Both the position numbers and the translations under genes were made by a program. The notes beneath the pieces are model-generated. The model was not told the origin of the DNA, made no database searches, and was given only the letters and a program-made list of their open reading frames with translations. From Hirudo medicinalis (taxonomy: Eukaryota > Annelida > Clitellata > Hirudinida > Hirudinidae), in the NCBI GenBank assembly GCA_011800805.1, contig MPNW01000488.1:1-64000 (forward strand): a stretch of DNA of 64,000 nt. Direction: 5' to 3'. Shown here one piece after another: positions 1 through 23,122 of this stretch (the first letter of the stretch is position 1; each line of letters starts with the position of its first letter).

Positions 1-122
<122 letters not shown>

Positions 123-155
123 CGATGTCAGATGTATACATTAAATATTAATTAC

Positions 156-240
156 CTGCTTCAGGAGTTCCTGCTGATAAATCTTCTTCTTAACATTGGA
201 AATTTCATGATCTTCGTTATCCTGAGGCAAAATGGAAATT
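156..240 (-). CDS. candidate internal exon, unrecognised gene
   Basis: Read on the minus strand this segment is open and acidic/basic in composition, containing PQDNEDHEISNVKKKIY and ending ELLKQ. A pyrimidine-rich acceptor (TTTTTCAG) lies just before 240 and a GTAAT donor just after 156. I do not recognise the family. A GC-richer open stretch at about 430-530 on the same strand (SAALGNPGTGVNENVVPHV) might be a neighbouring exon, but I could not join the two with confidence. Confidence 0.3.
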
Positions 241-750
241 CTGAAAAAGTTCCAATTCGTCAATTTATGACTCTAATTCATACAAAAGTTATAAGTTTAT
301 TTCACTGATGTGTTTGAATTAATTTCAGTGAAAAATCGAAATATCCATTGAATAACTTAATAATAATATATAATAACTTATATAAATAACTTAATAAAAA
401 TTTCGCTGATTAAGAACCTCGACGAAGTCTCGTAATGATGTCGAGTCGCAGATGCATTTACGTGGGGAACGACATTCTCGTTGACGCCCGTGCCGGGGTT
501 GCCGAGGGCCGCCGATCGATCTTTAAAATATTTTAGAATGTTGGACTCGATAGAATGAGCAATATTTATTATTATATTTAAATTTGCAGGAGGCAAATAT
601 GATGAAATGAAATTGCTTTTAAGTCTCTTAAAACAAACTAATCTTACCACTTTAAGATTATATAGGTTTGACATGTTTATTTAGAAAAATGTGCGAATTT
701 CTTAATTCATTAATTTTTATATCACCCCAATTTATATAATGCCTACAAAA

Positions 751-1171
751 TCATGCCCAAAAAGCATTTATTCCTTCAAAAACTTCATCAGTAGTATCTA
801 TTAATTTCACTAAATGCCTTTCATCAAATTTTCCATTTAAAATATTTTCCTTATAATTATGGTAACCTCCTTTATTTCCATCTTCAGAGGCCACTGAACA
901 TCTGAAATTTGTCAGAAGCAAGAATTTCAAGCATGTAACAATTTAATTATTAAACATTTGACTCTGGTCAGATCTCAAGTGAAGTAAATTAGAACAGAAC
1001 ATATCTTTAAAATTCCACCACTTAAGTGTAGATTGCAGGATATAAAGTAGTCTAATGTTTATGCAACATTGCAACGGCAACACTTGTTATCTGATGCAAC
1101 AGCTCAGGTGCATCAACTTTCATCATTGCTGAGGTAAAATGCTCACAATGAATATGTTTTGTGAGTCCCCT
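751..1171 (-). CDS. candidate 3' exons of an unrecognised minus-strand gene
   Basis: Two protein-like segments are visible on the minus strand. The segment 1171-1052 follows a TTTTCAG acceptor, reads GLTKHIHCEHFTSAMMKVDA and ends at a TAG. The segment 901-751 follows an AATTTCAG acceptor, contains KFDERHLVKLIDTTDEVFEG and ends at a TGA. They may be alternative last exons or belong to different transcripts. I do not recognise either sequence and no upstream exon could be joined reliably; a third candidate sits near 1500-1550 before a GTAACT donor. Confidence 0.3.
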
Positions 1172-3892
1172 CTGAAAATTGTTCATCTCTTCTCATGGGT
1201 GCATTCATCTGGTGAAGCACAGGATTATTAAATTAAGTCAACGAAAGTTATTTATTGGAAAAAATCCAAAAATCAAACAAAAGTTTTAATGTGAACTCAG
1301 CAAACATAATGTACTGTAATTGTAATGGGTCTAAAAAGATAATCAAATTACCAAAGTTTCAAAAATTACTATTTCTCAAGTTAGCATTGGTTAAATAAAT
1401 ATTATTGCAACATAAATAATTTGTGCATTCACTCACAAAATGTGGGCCTTAATTCATTCAACAAATATGAAACTTAGATTTTAAATTATATCAGTTACCT
1501 GATGGTGATTGCCATCTTGATCTCTTGCTGGACCACGTAATCTTTGTGCAACAATTCAAATTAAGTCGTCAAAAAATTAATTAGATGGAGCAAGTAATTA
1601 CACATAATAGAAATAGTTGCTTCATATAGTAAATTTAAAGCAATAAAAATTATACCAAAAATTAAAAGACTATTGGCCCAGATGACATTGTGTCATACAA
1701 AAATAAAAAACAATTTGGACAAGGAAGCAAAAAATCCAGGCATTTACATGCAATCCTTCATTGCTTCCAAATGCCCAGCATGTGATCCATCAGATGAAAA
1801 TTTTCTAAACCAACTGCTAAATTTAAAAAATTACAGATATTATGAACTTGTAACATTAATGCTAAACTAGAATCCAGAATTTCACTTGTGTGTTTGAGTT
1901 GTTGGTGTGGGACATTCATTGGCGTTATTCAATTGACAGGTTTCCTTTTTTAACAAAAATACTCTATATTATGAACTTTATAATTCTTTAATAAGATATG
2001 AAAAGTAAATCAGTTTAATTATTTAAGCGACTGTTAGTCTGCTAAAAAAAAAACATAACTAAAAAATAAATGTGGCCATCATATTCAATAATTTACATTC
2101 GTTGACATTCCAATTTTTTCTCCAAGATATTCTGGATCGCTTCCTACAAAAATAATTTACAATCAAACTAAACTTTGAACTGAATTTGTGCTACACAATT
2201 TTCCCTAAAAACAAACTAAATCAGATCATTTCAGGCAAATGCTCTTCACCCACATTCCCAAATCATACTTCCGTCTAAACTTCGATGAGACGTCTCGAAC
2301 AAATTCTCCACTAATTGTTTGACATTTAGCATGCAAAGTCTAATCATTCAAAACATTTCAGACCGCTTACAAGGCTTGAGGATGTTAAAATCGGCGCTGT
2401 TGATGGAGTGAAAGTTGATATTTTTAGCTCACCATAGTGACGAGTTTAAAATGTTGTTTTAATTGATACCACCGTTCGGAAACTCAAAAGCATGAAAATT
2501 TATCTTTTGTCCGACATAAAAACCGCAGTTCAACTTTTCTAAATATTTTCTTGTTGACTAATAAACTATTCATAAATACTGGGACATTTACGTAACTAGT
2601 AGGATCTGCATCAATTAATCAAAATTCTTTAAAAGCACTTTAAAAATGTAGTAGTAGTAGTAGTAGTAGTAAGGACTGTTAAATTTACACTTTTGACGTT
2701 TTCTGGCATTGGATGTGCTACTTAATAAACGACATTTACCTAGAGGAGGAATTATGAATGATCTGTGACGTAGAGTGTTAACAAAATACTGTCATGTCTT
2801 AATAAGTAGAAACTACAAAATTTTATCGTTTTAATGGCGGAGTCTTCATTCTTTCAATTGTTTTCTTGTTTGGGGGAACAAACTTCTTTCTACTTTGCTA
2901 TAATTATCCAAAAGCTGAAGATCTATCTTTTGCTTGTTAATTTCAAAAGTAATGACCTTAAGGTCTCACGTTTGAAGTTTGCGAAATCAAGGAGTGGATA
3001 AGTGGGTATCTGTTCATGTTTAAGCAAACAAATCGGAGCATTTACCCTCCCTCTTAGAAATTACGATGATTTAATGATGATTTTTTGGCCAACGGAGTAG
3101 TCTGCTTGATAGAAAATTTTCTAACAAGCCGACCTACATTTTTAAACTATCCACTACTTACCTGCCTTATTATGTATTAAACACTTTTTACCGTAGGAAA
3201 AGTTTAATTTAATCGTTTAAATTACATTTTAGATTTAATTGCCCCTTCTACCTTAAAGTATGCGAAGTTAAACAGATAGTTAATAAATGCTTAAAAATAA
3301 ATATTATGGATTTCAAAATGTTTCGGAGTTTCAACAATGTCCTTAAAGAAATAAATTAACATTATCAACATTGTTATCATCATTATTTCCAAATCAACAG
3401 TATCATTTCAGAATTCATCAAAATCACTGTAAATTTAAAGTTAAAGATTCAGCACTAAAGTGTTAATAGTTATTAGTTAATAGCTAATACTGTTAAGTGT
3501 TAATGACATTAGTTCAACTACACTCAACCAATACTTTTATTGAACACTTCGAAAAAAGGACAAAATTTAATTATAAACTGAACTTAAAATTTTTGTAAGC
3601 ATGTGGTTAATATAACCAACGTCTACAAGTTGTCTGCATAAATATTCAACATTGAATGAATGTAATTTAAACGTAAATGTTGGAATAGTTTAATGTCGTG
3701 GACTAAATTTTAGATAATTGTTGTAAGCAGATTAATTTATTATATGTGTACTATTTTTTAATAATTATTATTTTATTGTAATTATTAAAATACTTTAACA
3801 AGTATTGCAGAGTCTTCCCTCTACAACTCGTGTTGCTTAATCTGATTTTCTCTTGAGCGGAAAGTATACTGAGTTGAGTTTGGATTGTCAAG
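1172..3892. other. mostly non-coding stretch upstream of PA2G4
   Basis: AT-rich sequence without a long or homologous reading frame. It holds a short GTA-type triplet run near 2648-2672 and low-complexity TTAATAGTTATTAG-like repeats near 3460-3500. The last few hundred bases before 3893 presumably contain the PA2G4 promoter, but I see no clear TATA box. Confidence 0.5.
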
Positions 3893-5931
<2,039 letters not shown>

Positions 5932-6291
5932 GACTGTTGTTTGTGTTTAAAAATAAATTTCAGTAGGAAATGACTGTAATGTTCAGTGGTCGACACTGAG
6001 GTAATTTTCATCAGATTGTGTTAGTGGTGTCCTCATTGATCTAATAAAGAAACATCCGCTGATGGATCTTGTTGTTGCTAAGTTTGTGAGGACAAAGCTT
6101 GCGACAATTTGCGAGCATGTAAGAAGCGTTGATTGTTAGCAACTATTCAGACGCATTCTGAAGTTTGGATGGGTGAGGGTTGCCTCAAGGAGGCCTGTCG
6201 TACATCACAATGACTAGATCACTCGTTGGTCAGTTTGGCACGATTAATGCTTTTGGAACTTCTCTCCAACGTCCCATGAGTCCCATTACCT
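5932..6291. other. convergent 3' intergenic space
   Basis: This is the space between the PA2G4 stop and the stop of the minus-strand transporter, holding the two 3' UTRs. No independent coding sequence or RNA gene is seen. Confidence 0.6.
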
Positions 6292-9073
6292 CTAGTTTTC
6301 GTTTGTTTCTTGATCTGAGAACCAAAGCCATTTCAAAGGAAGGCTTGCAAAACCTGCCACCACTATCATGACCCCGGCTGCGATGAAAGAAGTGGAATGC
6401 GTTAGGGGTACCCATCCTGTTTTAGAAAATATCGAATAATTTAGCATAATGCTATCGAATTGCAATCTAAGAAACATTACTTAATTGTAATTGTTCAATT
6501 TGGCTTTGAATCCATACGTAATGAATTGTTAGAATGAATTGTTTTTAGTGATTCAACTAAGTTATCATTAGTCCAAGTCCAATTACTTGACTAAGCAAGT
6601 GCTTTAAGAAATGATCATAGCCTTCTTTGTACAATTAGAATATTAATTAAAAAAAACGGTTAATTAAAAATTAATTTTTAAAGTGTTTGGATTTCATAAG
6701 CGAATCTTATTTACTTGATAATAGTGGAGCGATCATTGTTGAAAGACCCTGAAAAAATGACGATATGGAATAGGATTGATGAAACCTTTTTACGCCAAAC
6801 ATGTCCATTAAGAAGATTGGATTGAGAGTGACAAGGCTGGCTAAAATAAACAGCAAGAAATACAATTTATATTTTCAACAAAAATAGGTCAGGCTATTAA
6901 ATAACTCCATTAATTTAATAAGTAAATACATATGCATCATAAAACAAACCCATGAATGTTCCAAAAAAGACCGTCACGACCATTTGATGCCCATAAGACG
7001 AGATCCAAGGCAACGCAAGCGCTAAGACCCCACAAGTGAGTAACGATAAAGGATGCAAGATGAACTTAAAATATTTCCATAAGTCGCACAAAAATCCTAC
7101 AGGAATTCTGAACCCAGAGCTGAGGATCCAGAGAATAGTGAGGAGCACTCTGGATTGGTCTGGTTTCAGCCCGGCGAAGAAGATGTGAGCAGGCAGGTTC
7201 ATGACGAGCAGGAAGGAAGCTAAAGTGCAGAAGTTTAATTAACTTCTCAGAGATGGGTGGTTGACACATTAGGGCTAACCGATGAATGACGTGATGAAGG
7301 AAAGGCTGTATAAGATAAATGAGGCCTTTTGAAGAATTATACAAAATTCTTTCAATTCAAAACACGAAGTTTTTCTGTCTGGATAAATTGAAACAATGTT
7401 GTCTCCTGACGATTTGATAACTTTATAAATTATATTTTGAGATATCTCTCCCTCGGTAAAGGAGGATAGGTTCTGGAAGACTGATTCCCCGCGGATTTCA
7501 TTGAGTTCTGCTTTCCTAGAGACAGCTTCCTCAAAATACTGCTGAGCGCAAATCGCCTGAGAAGCGTTGACAAGTAAGTTGTCGTTTGTAATGACCATTC
7601 CATCCAAGGAACCGTTAGAATTCTCCCTTATCCTTTCTCTTTCTCGTGACATTTGTCGCATTATGAATGACATTTCAATTGTGTCCTTTGATTTGATTCG
7701 ACGATAGAGTCTCTGAATCTTTGATTTAACCAACTTTAACGAAGAACTTTTCTGCATGATTCCGTTGAAGATCATACCGAAAGCAATCCCATTAAGAAGC
7801 AGTGCACCATAAATTTGATTGGCCCCTCTCCAGCCATACCACGCGACTAAACATTTGGTACACGGAGAGATTATGAACCCTGAAAACCCTGAAGCAGAGA
7901 GGATGATTGCCACTGCTGTGCCTCTGTAGGAATTGAAGGTCCGCGATATGACTACGATGCATGACAGGTGAATTGCTCCAAATCCGATACCTGCAAATAG
8001 GAGCGTAGTTAAAAAAAGAACAAAAGGCTGAGATTATGAATTACATCGAACCCAACACTTAAGCTAAACGTGTCAGTAGCTATAGCTAATTAATTAATTA
8101 ATTATTAATTACTATTATTTTACATAATAATACATAATAATTCATTTTGATTATGAAATTGACTTTGCGATCAAATTGGAGCAGCCCCCAAAAATGGTCT
8201 TGCACTCTCACGTTAGAAATGTGATTGAAAAAATGTTGAATAAATTAACAACATCTAATTAGCAAATCATTCGCTGCAGAGTTCCTTAATTAAAAATAAT
8301 TGAAACACCTGGATTTAAAACAAGAACTGTGAGTTATGATCTGAGGTGATAATTTGGGACATTTTAGTGATATTCAGCAGATGTTGTACACTGAAACACT
8401 TGCGAAAATAAACATTTGTCGATTGTTCTTATTATCGAAATATTTATATTTTTAATTTGTAAATTTAACTCGAAATTAGAGATAAAAATTAAGCATAAAC
8501 GATCACAAAAAATGAATTTTTTTCAGACGAAAGATCATAAAACAAAACTCAACGAGAAATCATTCTTAAACAAGGAGTTTGCAGACGCGTGACTTACGCG
8601 ATGATGAAAGAGTTTGAAATAAAAACAAACCTGCCAACATGGTGTAGCAGAAGATCAAGTGATTGCCATGAGATGCCAACGAACTTCCAATTAATCCAGC
8701 GGAAGAGATTACGGTTCCAGTTGTCATGACGACCAAAAAATCAAACCTCCCGAGCATGAAACAGTAGAATGGAGCTGCGGGAGCGATCATAGATACTTTT
8801 TAAAATTAACCTTCACTGAAAAATAGATCGAGGTTCACCAAACTCACAGGTAACCAGGTAAATGCCGGGAAGCAGTGATCCAATCAGGACAATCCGCGAA
8901 CCTCCGGCGTTTTTGAATTCATCTAGAAAAATCGGATAAAGTTCTGGAAAGCTCTGACATATCCCTTCCACGAGGCAGTTGCAGACGATGGCAGCCACAA
9001 GTACCAAACCCTTCCTCCAATCGGAGTGATTATCTAGATAAACGTATGCTATGCTGTTCTGATGTAATCCCAT
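6292..9073 (-). CDS. SLC16-type monocarboxylate transporter-like MFS protein
   Basis: A twelve-helix major-facilitator protein of the monocarboxylate transporter type. Six exons on the minus strand: 9073-8848, 8795-8631, 7990-7280, 7219-6950, 6840-6715, 6416-6292. The total closes to 540 residues. Helix 1 includes GLVLVAAIVCNCLVEGICQS. GLLLN-like features of helices 4-6 are GIGFGAIHLSC and AWYGWRGANQIYGALLLNG, matching the family's YGWRGA block. A hydrophilic loop of about 130 residues separates the halves, as in SLC16. The second half contains NPIFLMDMFG followed by SSFFQGLSTMIAPLLS, matching the family's VDL-G and FQG-GPP blocks. The exon 4 donor was set at ATG-G|GTTTGT because it restores frame and the family spacing. 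The N-terminal PDGGWGW signature of classical MCTs is weak (SDWRKGLV), so the substrate cannot be assigned. The gene is convergent with PA2G4. Confidence 0.9.
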
Positions 9074-10480
9074 GGTTAGAAAAACGCGTTCCAGCTTTTA
9101 TTTACACCCGAACGCATTTCCAGTGTCATGATGCCTTTTGTCAAATTCTTTAATCGCTTTCGCGCGGTTTACTTTTAGCTGTGAGCATGAGAACTCTAGT
9201 CCGGCTGTGTATCTTGAGCCGTTTAAAAACTGGCTAGGCAGCTATTAACAGCTCTTAAATATGCAATGTCGAGAGCTGTTAAATATTAATTATTAAAACA
9301 AGTATGTCGTTAAGAACTTTTGACAGTGTATTATCATATTCACGTATCTCCCAATCGGATTGACTGAACGATGCGAGAAGAAACCAGAAGATTTAAAAAC
9401 AACTGACGGAATTTTTCTAAGTATTATTGAGCGAAATTAAGACTCGTTAGCAAAAAACATTCACCACTTACGTAATCACCTGACATCGCTGCATGTAATT
9501 ATTAATAACAAACAAGAAGATCCTCTACTGGTCCTCATAGAATGTTTCTATCGTGCCATTCTCAGCCAGCCAATAGAGGCAAGAGGTCGGAGTTGTGAAC
9601 TTGTAAATAAATTCGAACTTTGGACTATAAAATATCGTTCAAGTTTATTTGCCTTGTCTAACCGGTCATTTTAACAGAAATGGACTTAGAAGTGGAGATG
9701 GGATGTGATCGGCATCCGCTATGATTATCATATCATTACCAGTAGTTCTGCTACAATCATTCATCTCAAGAAGAGCAATGTGGTAGTGCCAAAACAATCC
9801 ACAGGACTGAAAGGAGCAGAAAGAGTCTGTTCGCGCATTCTTTGCTCAAATCGCTAATGAAGTCGTCCATAAACAATAATGTTATAGCAACTTTTCATTC
9901 TGAGAATTTGTATGCTTGATATGCAATGTCAATTATCTAATCAATTTTCTAAATAATTAATTTTCACTCAACAAACATTAATTTCATGATATCAAGATAA
10001 ATGGGAGACATTATTCCATATGGCTCCATTTTTTAAATGTGGATGATCACAAAGCACGACAATGATGTTAATTAAATGAAATTAGTCGAAATTCACCAAG
10101 GCTAAAAGAAGGCCCCACTCGTGAAGCACTTTGTACATTATGAATCATTATCATTATTAACTATTTCTTATGGGCTCGCAGGTGGTTAATCTGACTTTCA
10201 AATTGCTGTACGATGGACTTTTGCAAGACATTTTGTAACATTTGCGATGAAAATAAACAATCTCAATATCTTGAAATCTCTTTCTTATCTAATATGGTCC
10301 CCAAGACACATGCAAGTGACCTTGAGATAAAAATCATTCATTTTTTTCGTCTTTTTGTCGCTTTGGGGCAAGAGCACTTTTCGTATCGATGGCGAACTGC
10401 TCGTTGATGTTATCGATGTTATCAATTACTTGTACGGTGTAAATGTACGGTGAAATGTTCGAATATATCCTATTTTATGG
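9074..10480. other. intergenic, no gene seen
   Basis: AT-rich DNA upstream of the transporter start. It includes a short partly GC-rich stretch at 9530-9600. The open frames are short and show no family resemblance. Confidence 0.5.
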
Positions 10481-10485
10481 AACAT

Positions 10486-11404
10486 TATTTTAGCAACGTT
10501 GATCGGATTCTATTGATAGCGGGGAATGAGCTTGGAGGTTGACTAGGTTTGGTTTCACAAAACATACCTGCTGAGTCAGATTGCCATGCTTCCAGTTTCA
10601 TTTTATATTGTATTTGGAGAACACGAATATAAAATATCTCTGAAAATAAGCAATTTTTTGGAGGGAAGGAGACCTGAGTTTTTGATTGAATTTTTATCGT
10701 CATTGGTTAAAAACAACCCTTTTTGACAAGAGCAACTTTTAGCTGTATAATTGTCACATGTATGACCTTGTGTTTTCCAGCCAATAACGCTGCACAACAA
10801 AGTTTTTGCTTCTCGAACACTGTTGGTTGTCCCTTATAGAATTTTGGATGCTGATCACGATTTCATTTTTTAAATCCCTGTCGACATTCCCACTCGTTTC
10901 ACCAGGTCGAACAATAATTGGCACTAAAATGTCGACAACTGAAACAAAAAACGACATCTTTACTTAGCGAGTATTCCAGCCATGGAAATTGCTTACAACA
11001 CCAGGGTTGAAATAACGCTTAGGTGCTTACAGGATATTCATTTAGCATTGGTTGAACTGGAGCGTCGAGATATAAATCCTTAATCGATTCTTGGTTTACT
11101 GGCAATGCTGGAAATTGAGGTGAAATTAATGGGTTTCATTTGTTCCTGCATAAACAGGTGGATCTGATTAAAATTTCGTTCTTCTAATTCCAACTGAGTC
11201 TGTTTCTGATTCCAACTCCATTTCACATTTTCTCATAAAAAAGTTACGCAATGTTGCCTTCTTTGACATTGTATCTAGGACAAATAACAAAAATAGTAGC
11301 AAAAGGCAGATATCTATATTAGGCATGCAAGTTAATTTAGCAGGCCTCAAAACGACGATTAAAGCAAGAGTGACACAACCCCCTGGTATGTCAAACCAGC
11401 TCAC
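10486..11404 (-). CDS. unresolved multi-exon gene, possible type II membrane protein
   Basis: Several minus-strand segments look coding but I could not close all phases. In transcription order: a hydrophobic anchor (NIDICLLLLFLLFVLDTM, first methionine near 11326) followed by a basic stretch; a segment near 11110-11030 reading LPVNQESIKDLYLDAPVQP before a GTAAGC donor; a segment near 10945-10752 containing VDILVPIIVRPGETSGNVDR and SKNFVVQRYWLENT; and one near 10650-10567 ending MKLEAWQSDSAG at a strong CAG|GTATGT donor. A short cytoplasmic end and a single anchor would fit a Golgi enzyme, but that is only a guess from layout. No family is recognised. Confidence 0.3.
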
Positions 11405-11823
11405 GCAATCAGCCTCGGAAAGGAGCGCTAGGCAAATGTTGTTCCGAATGATTATTTACTCAGATAAATAAAACACTTAACTATTAAAAGAAATAAAGAC
11501 TATACTAATCAAACTCACTGAGGTATTTGCGAATACAAGAATAATTAACAGTTAATAAGATTTTCAATAAATAACAAATCGCGAACGCAGTACCAGCAAG
11601 TTGATGAAAAAGTTAGTAGAATGCACGAACAATATACTACGGTATCGGAGTAGTTCCATATATAATCTTCGGATCAGAAGAAATCATTAGAGGATCTGGG
11701 GAACAGGCGTGACTTGATGAGGGCAAGGTGGTAAGGTGGCATGGTAAGGTGATTCTCTTTGATGTTTGGGTCACATATCGATGAACGTCAATCGATCGCT
11801 ACATCAAATGCTAAATTGAAATC

Positions 11824-12036
11824 TTACTCTTCAAAGTAAACATTTTCAAAAGTCCGGGAGGGGCAGCAGAAACTAAGATCGTTGCCACCTAAAGGTTCGT
11901 GTTCGAAACTGACAGCATCGAGATTTGCAGGGAAAAAGTCGAGGTGTGAGTGGAGGAGATGAATCTTGTTGCACTTCCTTGTTTTGCCTCCTTTTCTCAT
12001 AAAATTGTGACTCATGATAGATTTTTTTGAAAGCAA
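11824..12036 (-). pseudogene. fragment of a transposon-associated protein, copy A
   Basis: On the minus strand this piece reads KIHLLHSHLDFFPANLDAVS followed by EHE. That matches the HSHLDFFP-NLG-VSDEHGE block of a widespread uncharacterised protein carried in many copies in invertebrate genomes and thought to belong to mobile elements. Only this block is recognisable; the sequence after EHE is unrelated. It points away from a second broken copy that starts about 40 bases further right. Confidence 0.6.
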
Positions 12037-12074
12037 TAATCACCAGAAGGCGAAGGTTTTAGTTATTTAAGATC

Positions 12075-12510
12075 TACATGTTTCCAAGAATAAATGAGGA
12101 CAAGATCAAAGAGGGCATCCTTCTTGGCCCACAGATCAGACATGTTATGGGTGACAAGCACTTCGAAGGTCTGTTAGTTGGACCAGAAAAGATTGCCTGG
12201 AGAGCCTTTAAAGACATTGCTGACAATTTTTTTGGCAGTTACTGAGCCCAGCATTACATTCAGATGGTAGACAGACCTTCTAAAGCATATAAAATAATGA
12301 AGTGCAACATGTCACTCAAGATTAATTTTCCCCACTCATTGGTCAATCACATTTAAACTTCTTCCTTGCAAATCGTGATGCTATCAGAGACGAAGACGAT
12401 AAAAAGTTTCACCACGACACTGTTACAATGGAAAAGCGATATCAGGGCCAGTGGAATCCGTCAGTGCTTGCCGACTACTGTTGGACTGTCACACGATGCA
12501 CCTGATATTG
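12075..12510 (+). pseudogene. broken transposon-associated protein, copy B
   Basis: Plus-strand frames read in order INEDKIKEGILLGPQIRHVM, GPEKIAWRAFKDIADNFFG, KIMKCNMSLKINF, then after a frame break HLNFFLANRDAIRDEDDKKF and TMEKRYQGQWNPSVLADYC. These are successive blocks of the same multicopy protein family as the neighbouring minus-strand piece (MEKRYQG-W is especially typical). At least one stop (after FFGSY) and one frame change show that it is dead. Confidence 0.7.
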
Positions 12511-12540
12511 CATACAAACGAAAATCAGGAGCAAATCACT

Positions 12541-14470
12541 TTTAATTAAGTTGAAATTAATGGCATATTATAAACATGAACACAATTAAATATGTTATTA
12601 ACTGTAAACAGTTACTGTCTCAGAGTTCTTAACAAAACCAAAACTATATTTGTGCATACCCATCAGGTACCACTCACAATCAGAAACACTTTTCAAAATT
12701 GGATTTTGGATGTCTTTGTGATAAGAGATATGAATTGAGAGAGGTGTACTACACAAACGATCCGATGTTCGCGTATAACCACTATCGCTGTTCACGCTCC
12801 TCTATAGCTCGAAATAACGTCTTAAAAAAGAAAGAAAGAATATTAACTAATATTACATCTATGCTAATAGTAATTATATCTAAAGTAATATATTAACTTA
12901 TTTAACCTGGAGTAAGATTATTTCTAAATATTGTTACCCATGCTAATCGCACTCGTGTCAAATGGATGTTGGCCAAGTGACGGGTACCAAAGGTTACCTC
13001 CGGTATCCCCGGGGGAGGGGGGTTTAGAACCCCTAATCGCCCTCCCCCAAATTGTTAAATAATAAAAAATTAATGGATAAATATATTTTATTAACTGATA
13101 TTAATTATCGATATCTCGATACTTAGCAAATATTAACATTATAAATAACATTGGAAAAATCATATTTGAAAGGATAAAAACCTAAAAAAGGTCATAAAAA
13201 TCAACCTTTTCTCCAGAACAAATATTCTGGCTGCGCCCCTAACCCAAGCCTCAGCCCTAACTGGAAAACTTGGAAACAATCATGGAAAGGTCTTCAGACC
13301 CACATTTTTCGTAAATCAAGCCGCATTGACAAACGCTCCTGTGCTAAGCTTTTCCACTTGGAAGATGATCCTTAAGCCCCATCCCCGATCAACATGACCA
13401 GCAGTGCTAACAGTTTTAGCCAGCAACAATCTATAGCACCAGCACAAATTTATTGTCCAAACAAAGAACAGGTGACAACATTTTTCACATTTTTTCCAGA
13501 AATAGCGGTGCACCTATTAACTGATTGATTGATTGATTCGAAGTAGCAAGTTCCTGCAGGTGAATTCTCATTAGGATACTAATAATTTATCAATAATAAC
13601 AACCATAACAAGATTAAATAACTTGCATCGACAACGCGGGTGATAATTCTGGTTTAAACTTTTTGTCGAATTTTACAAAACGAAAAGACCCGACGATGCA
13701 AAATATCTTTTCAATTGTCAACAAAAAAAAAACATTTCCACAAACATTTCTGAACATTCTGGTCCTCCACAAGAACAGTCAAATAAAAATAATAATCTCA
13801 AGGCTTCGTAAACCAGTTTTCAACTTTATCGTCCAACAAAGCACTTAAATGCCAGAAAATGATTTTAAAAATGTTTATACAAATTAATTGCATAATGGTA
13901 AGTTGGACTAATTAGAAGTTGAATGTTTAACTTTATGAGCTGGAAAAGTTTTCTCATCATGAACGAGTTTCTGACCTATCTACAGCATGATAAGAGACAT
14001 TTTGCCACACACTTAAGTCTCTGATGTGCTTTCATCAAAGGGACTTTGACGTCCCAAGTTGAAATAAGCAGGTTAAAAACTAACCATAAAAATATAGTCG
14101 ATCGTTAACGCTAGTTGAGTTTGGAAATTTCCAAATTCCTTCGATTAACAAATTCCAATTTTGGAAGAAACTTGGACTGCAAAACCTGCACCTCGAGCAA
14201 AACTGCCCGGGTCTCTGATCGCCGTGACGCATCGTTCTTGCTACTGAGACAAGAAATTGAAGGATGAAAAAATTATTGATTATCATTTGCATTTCCAAGC
14301 ATGTTGCTTGCAAGGAGGAGGGTGTCTCCAATGAATCTGTTTAAGGGAAGAGCAGACCTTAAAAGAAAGAAAAAAGCATAATTTAAAAAAATAACAACAA
14401 TCAGGAACATTTCAGTCCTATGAAATGGAAATTATTGCAAGCTAGAAATCCAAATATGTATTTCATAAAA
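12541..14470. other. intergenic; G-rich patch near 12980-13050
   Basis: No supported gene. A C/G-run patch at about 12982-13049 (CCCCGGGGGAGGGGGG and later CCCTCCCCC) stands out from the AT-rich surroundings and could form a hairpin. It resembles ends seen with some DNA transposons. A TGAT run occurs near 13522-13537. Confidence 0.45.
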
Positions 14471-22571
<8,101 letters not shown>

Positions 22572-23122
22572 AACGTACTATCCACAATGCGGAATATCTC
22601 CGAAAGTGCGATCTACGACGCTAAACATTGCGCTTTCAAGTGACGATTATCACAAGCAAAATTTATTAAACATAATTTTAAAGTAAATAATATATTTATT
22701 TTAATTCAAATCATACTGAATGCAAGCCGTAATTATGAACCCTAATTAGTCTCTGACTCGATTAACAGTTTTTAATCGAAACTTTAAGTTTTAATATAGT
22801 TGTAAAAAATATATTAACTTAGTATATATAAACCTTTAAAGCCCACAGAATGCAGAAGAATGCTTGGAATTAAGACGTTCATGCAAAGGCATTGTGATTC
22901 TATTATTTAATTAAATTGTAATGATATTATTTATTAAAAAAATTATTTAATAAATTTTGGTATAATTCTAAATTATTTTTAGTTCGATTCTTATTATTAA
23001 GTTTATCCATCCCTGCCTCAATTTGTAACACTATTTTTGGGTCGTGGTTTTGTTGGTGCGCAGCGCCGGTTATTAATCGGATTATAAATTATTTCTGCGC
23101 ATGTGAAATTTCTTTGCGAAAG

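Noticed and set aside
1673..1870. 65-codon plus-strand open frame
   Set aside because: Lys/Asn-rich AT-driven frame with no splice context or family resemblance.
13316..13513. Plus-strand words such as NAPVLSFSTW resembling an RNase H-linked block of LTR retrotransposons
   Set aside because: Only one short block fits and the surrounding frames do not continue the homology.
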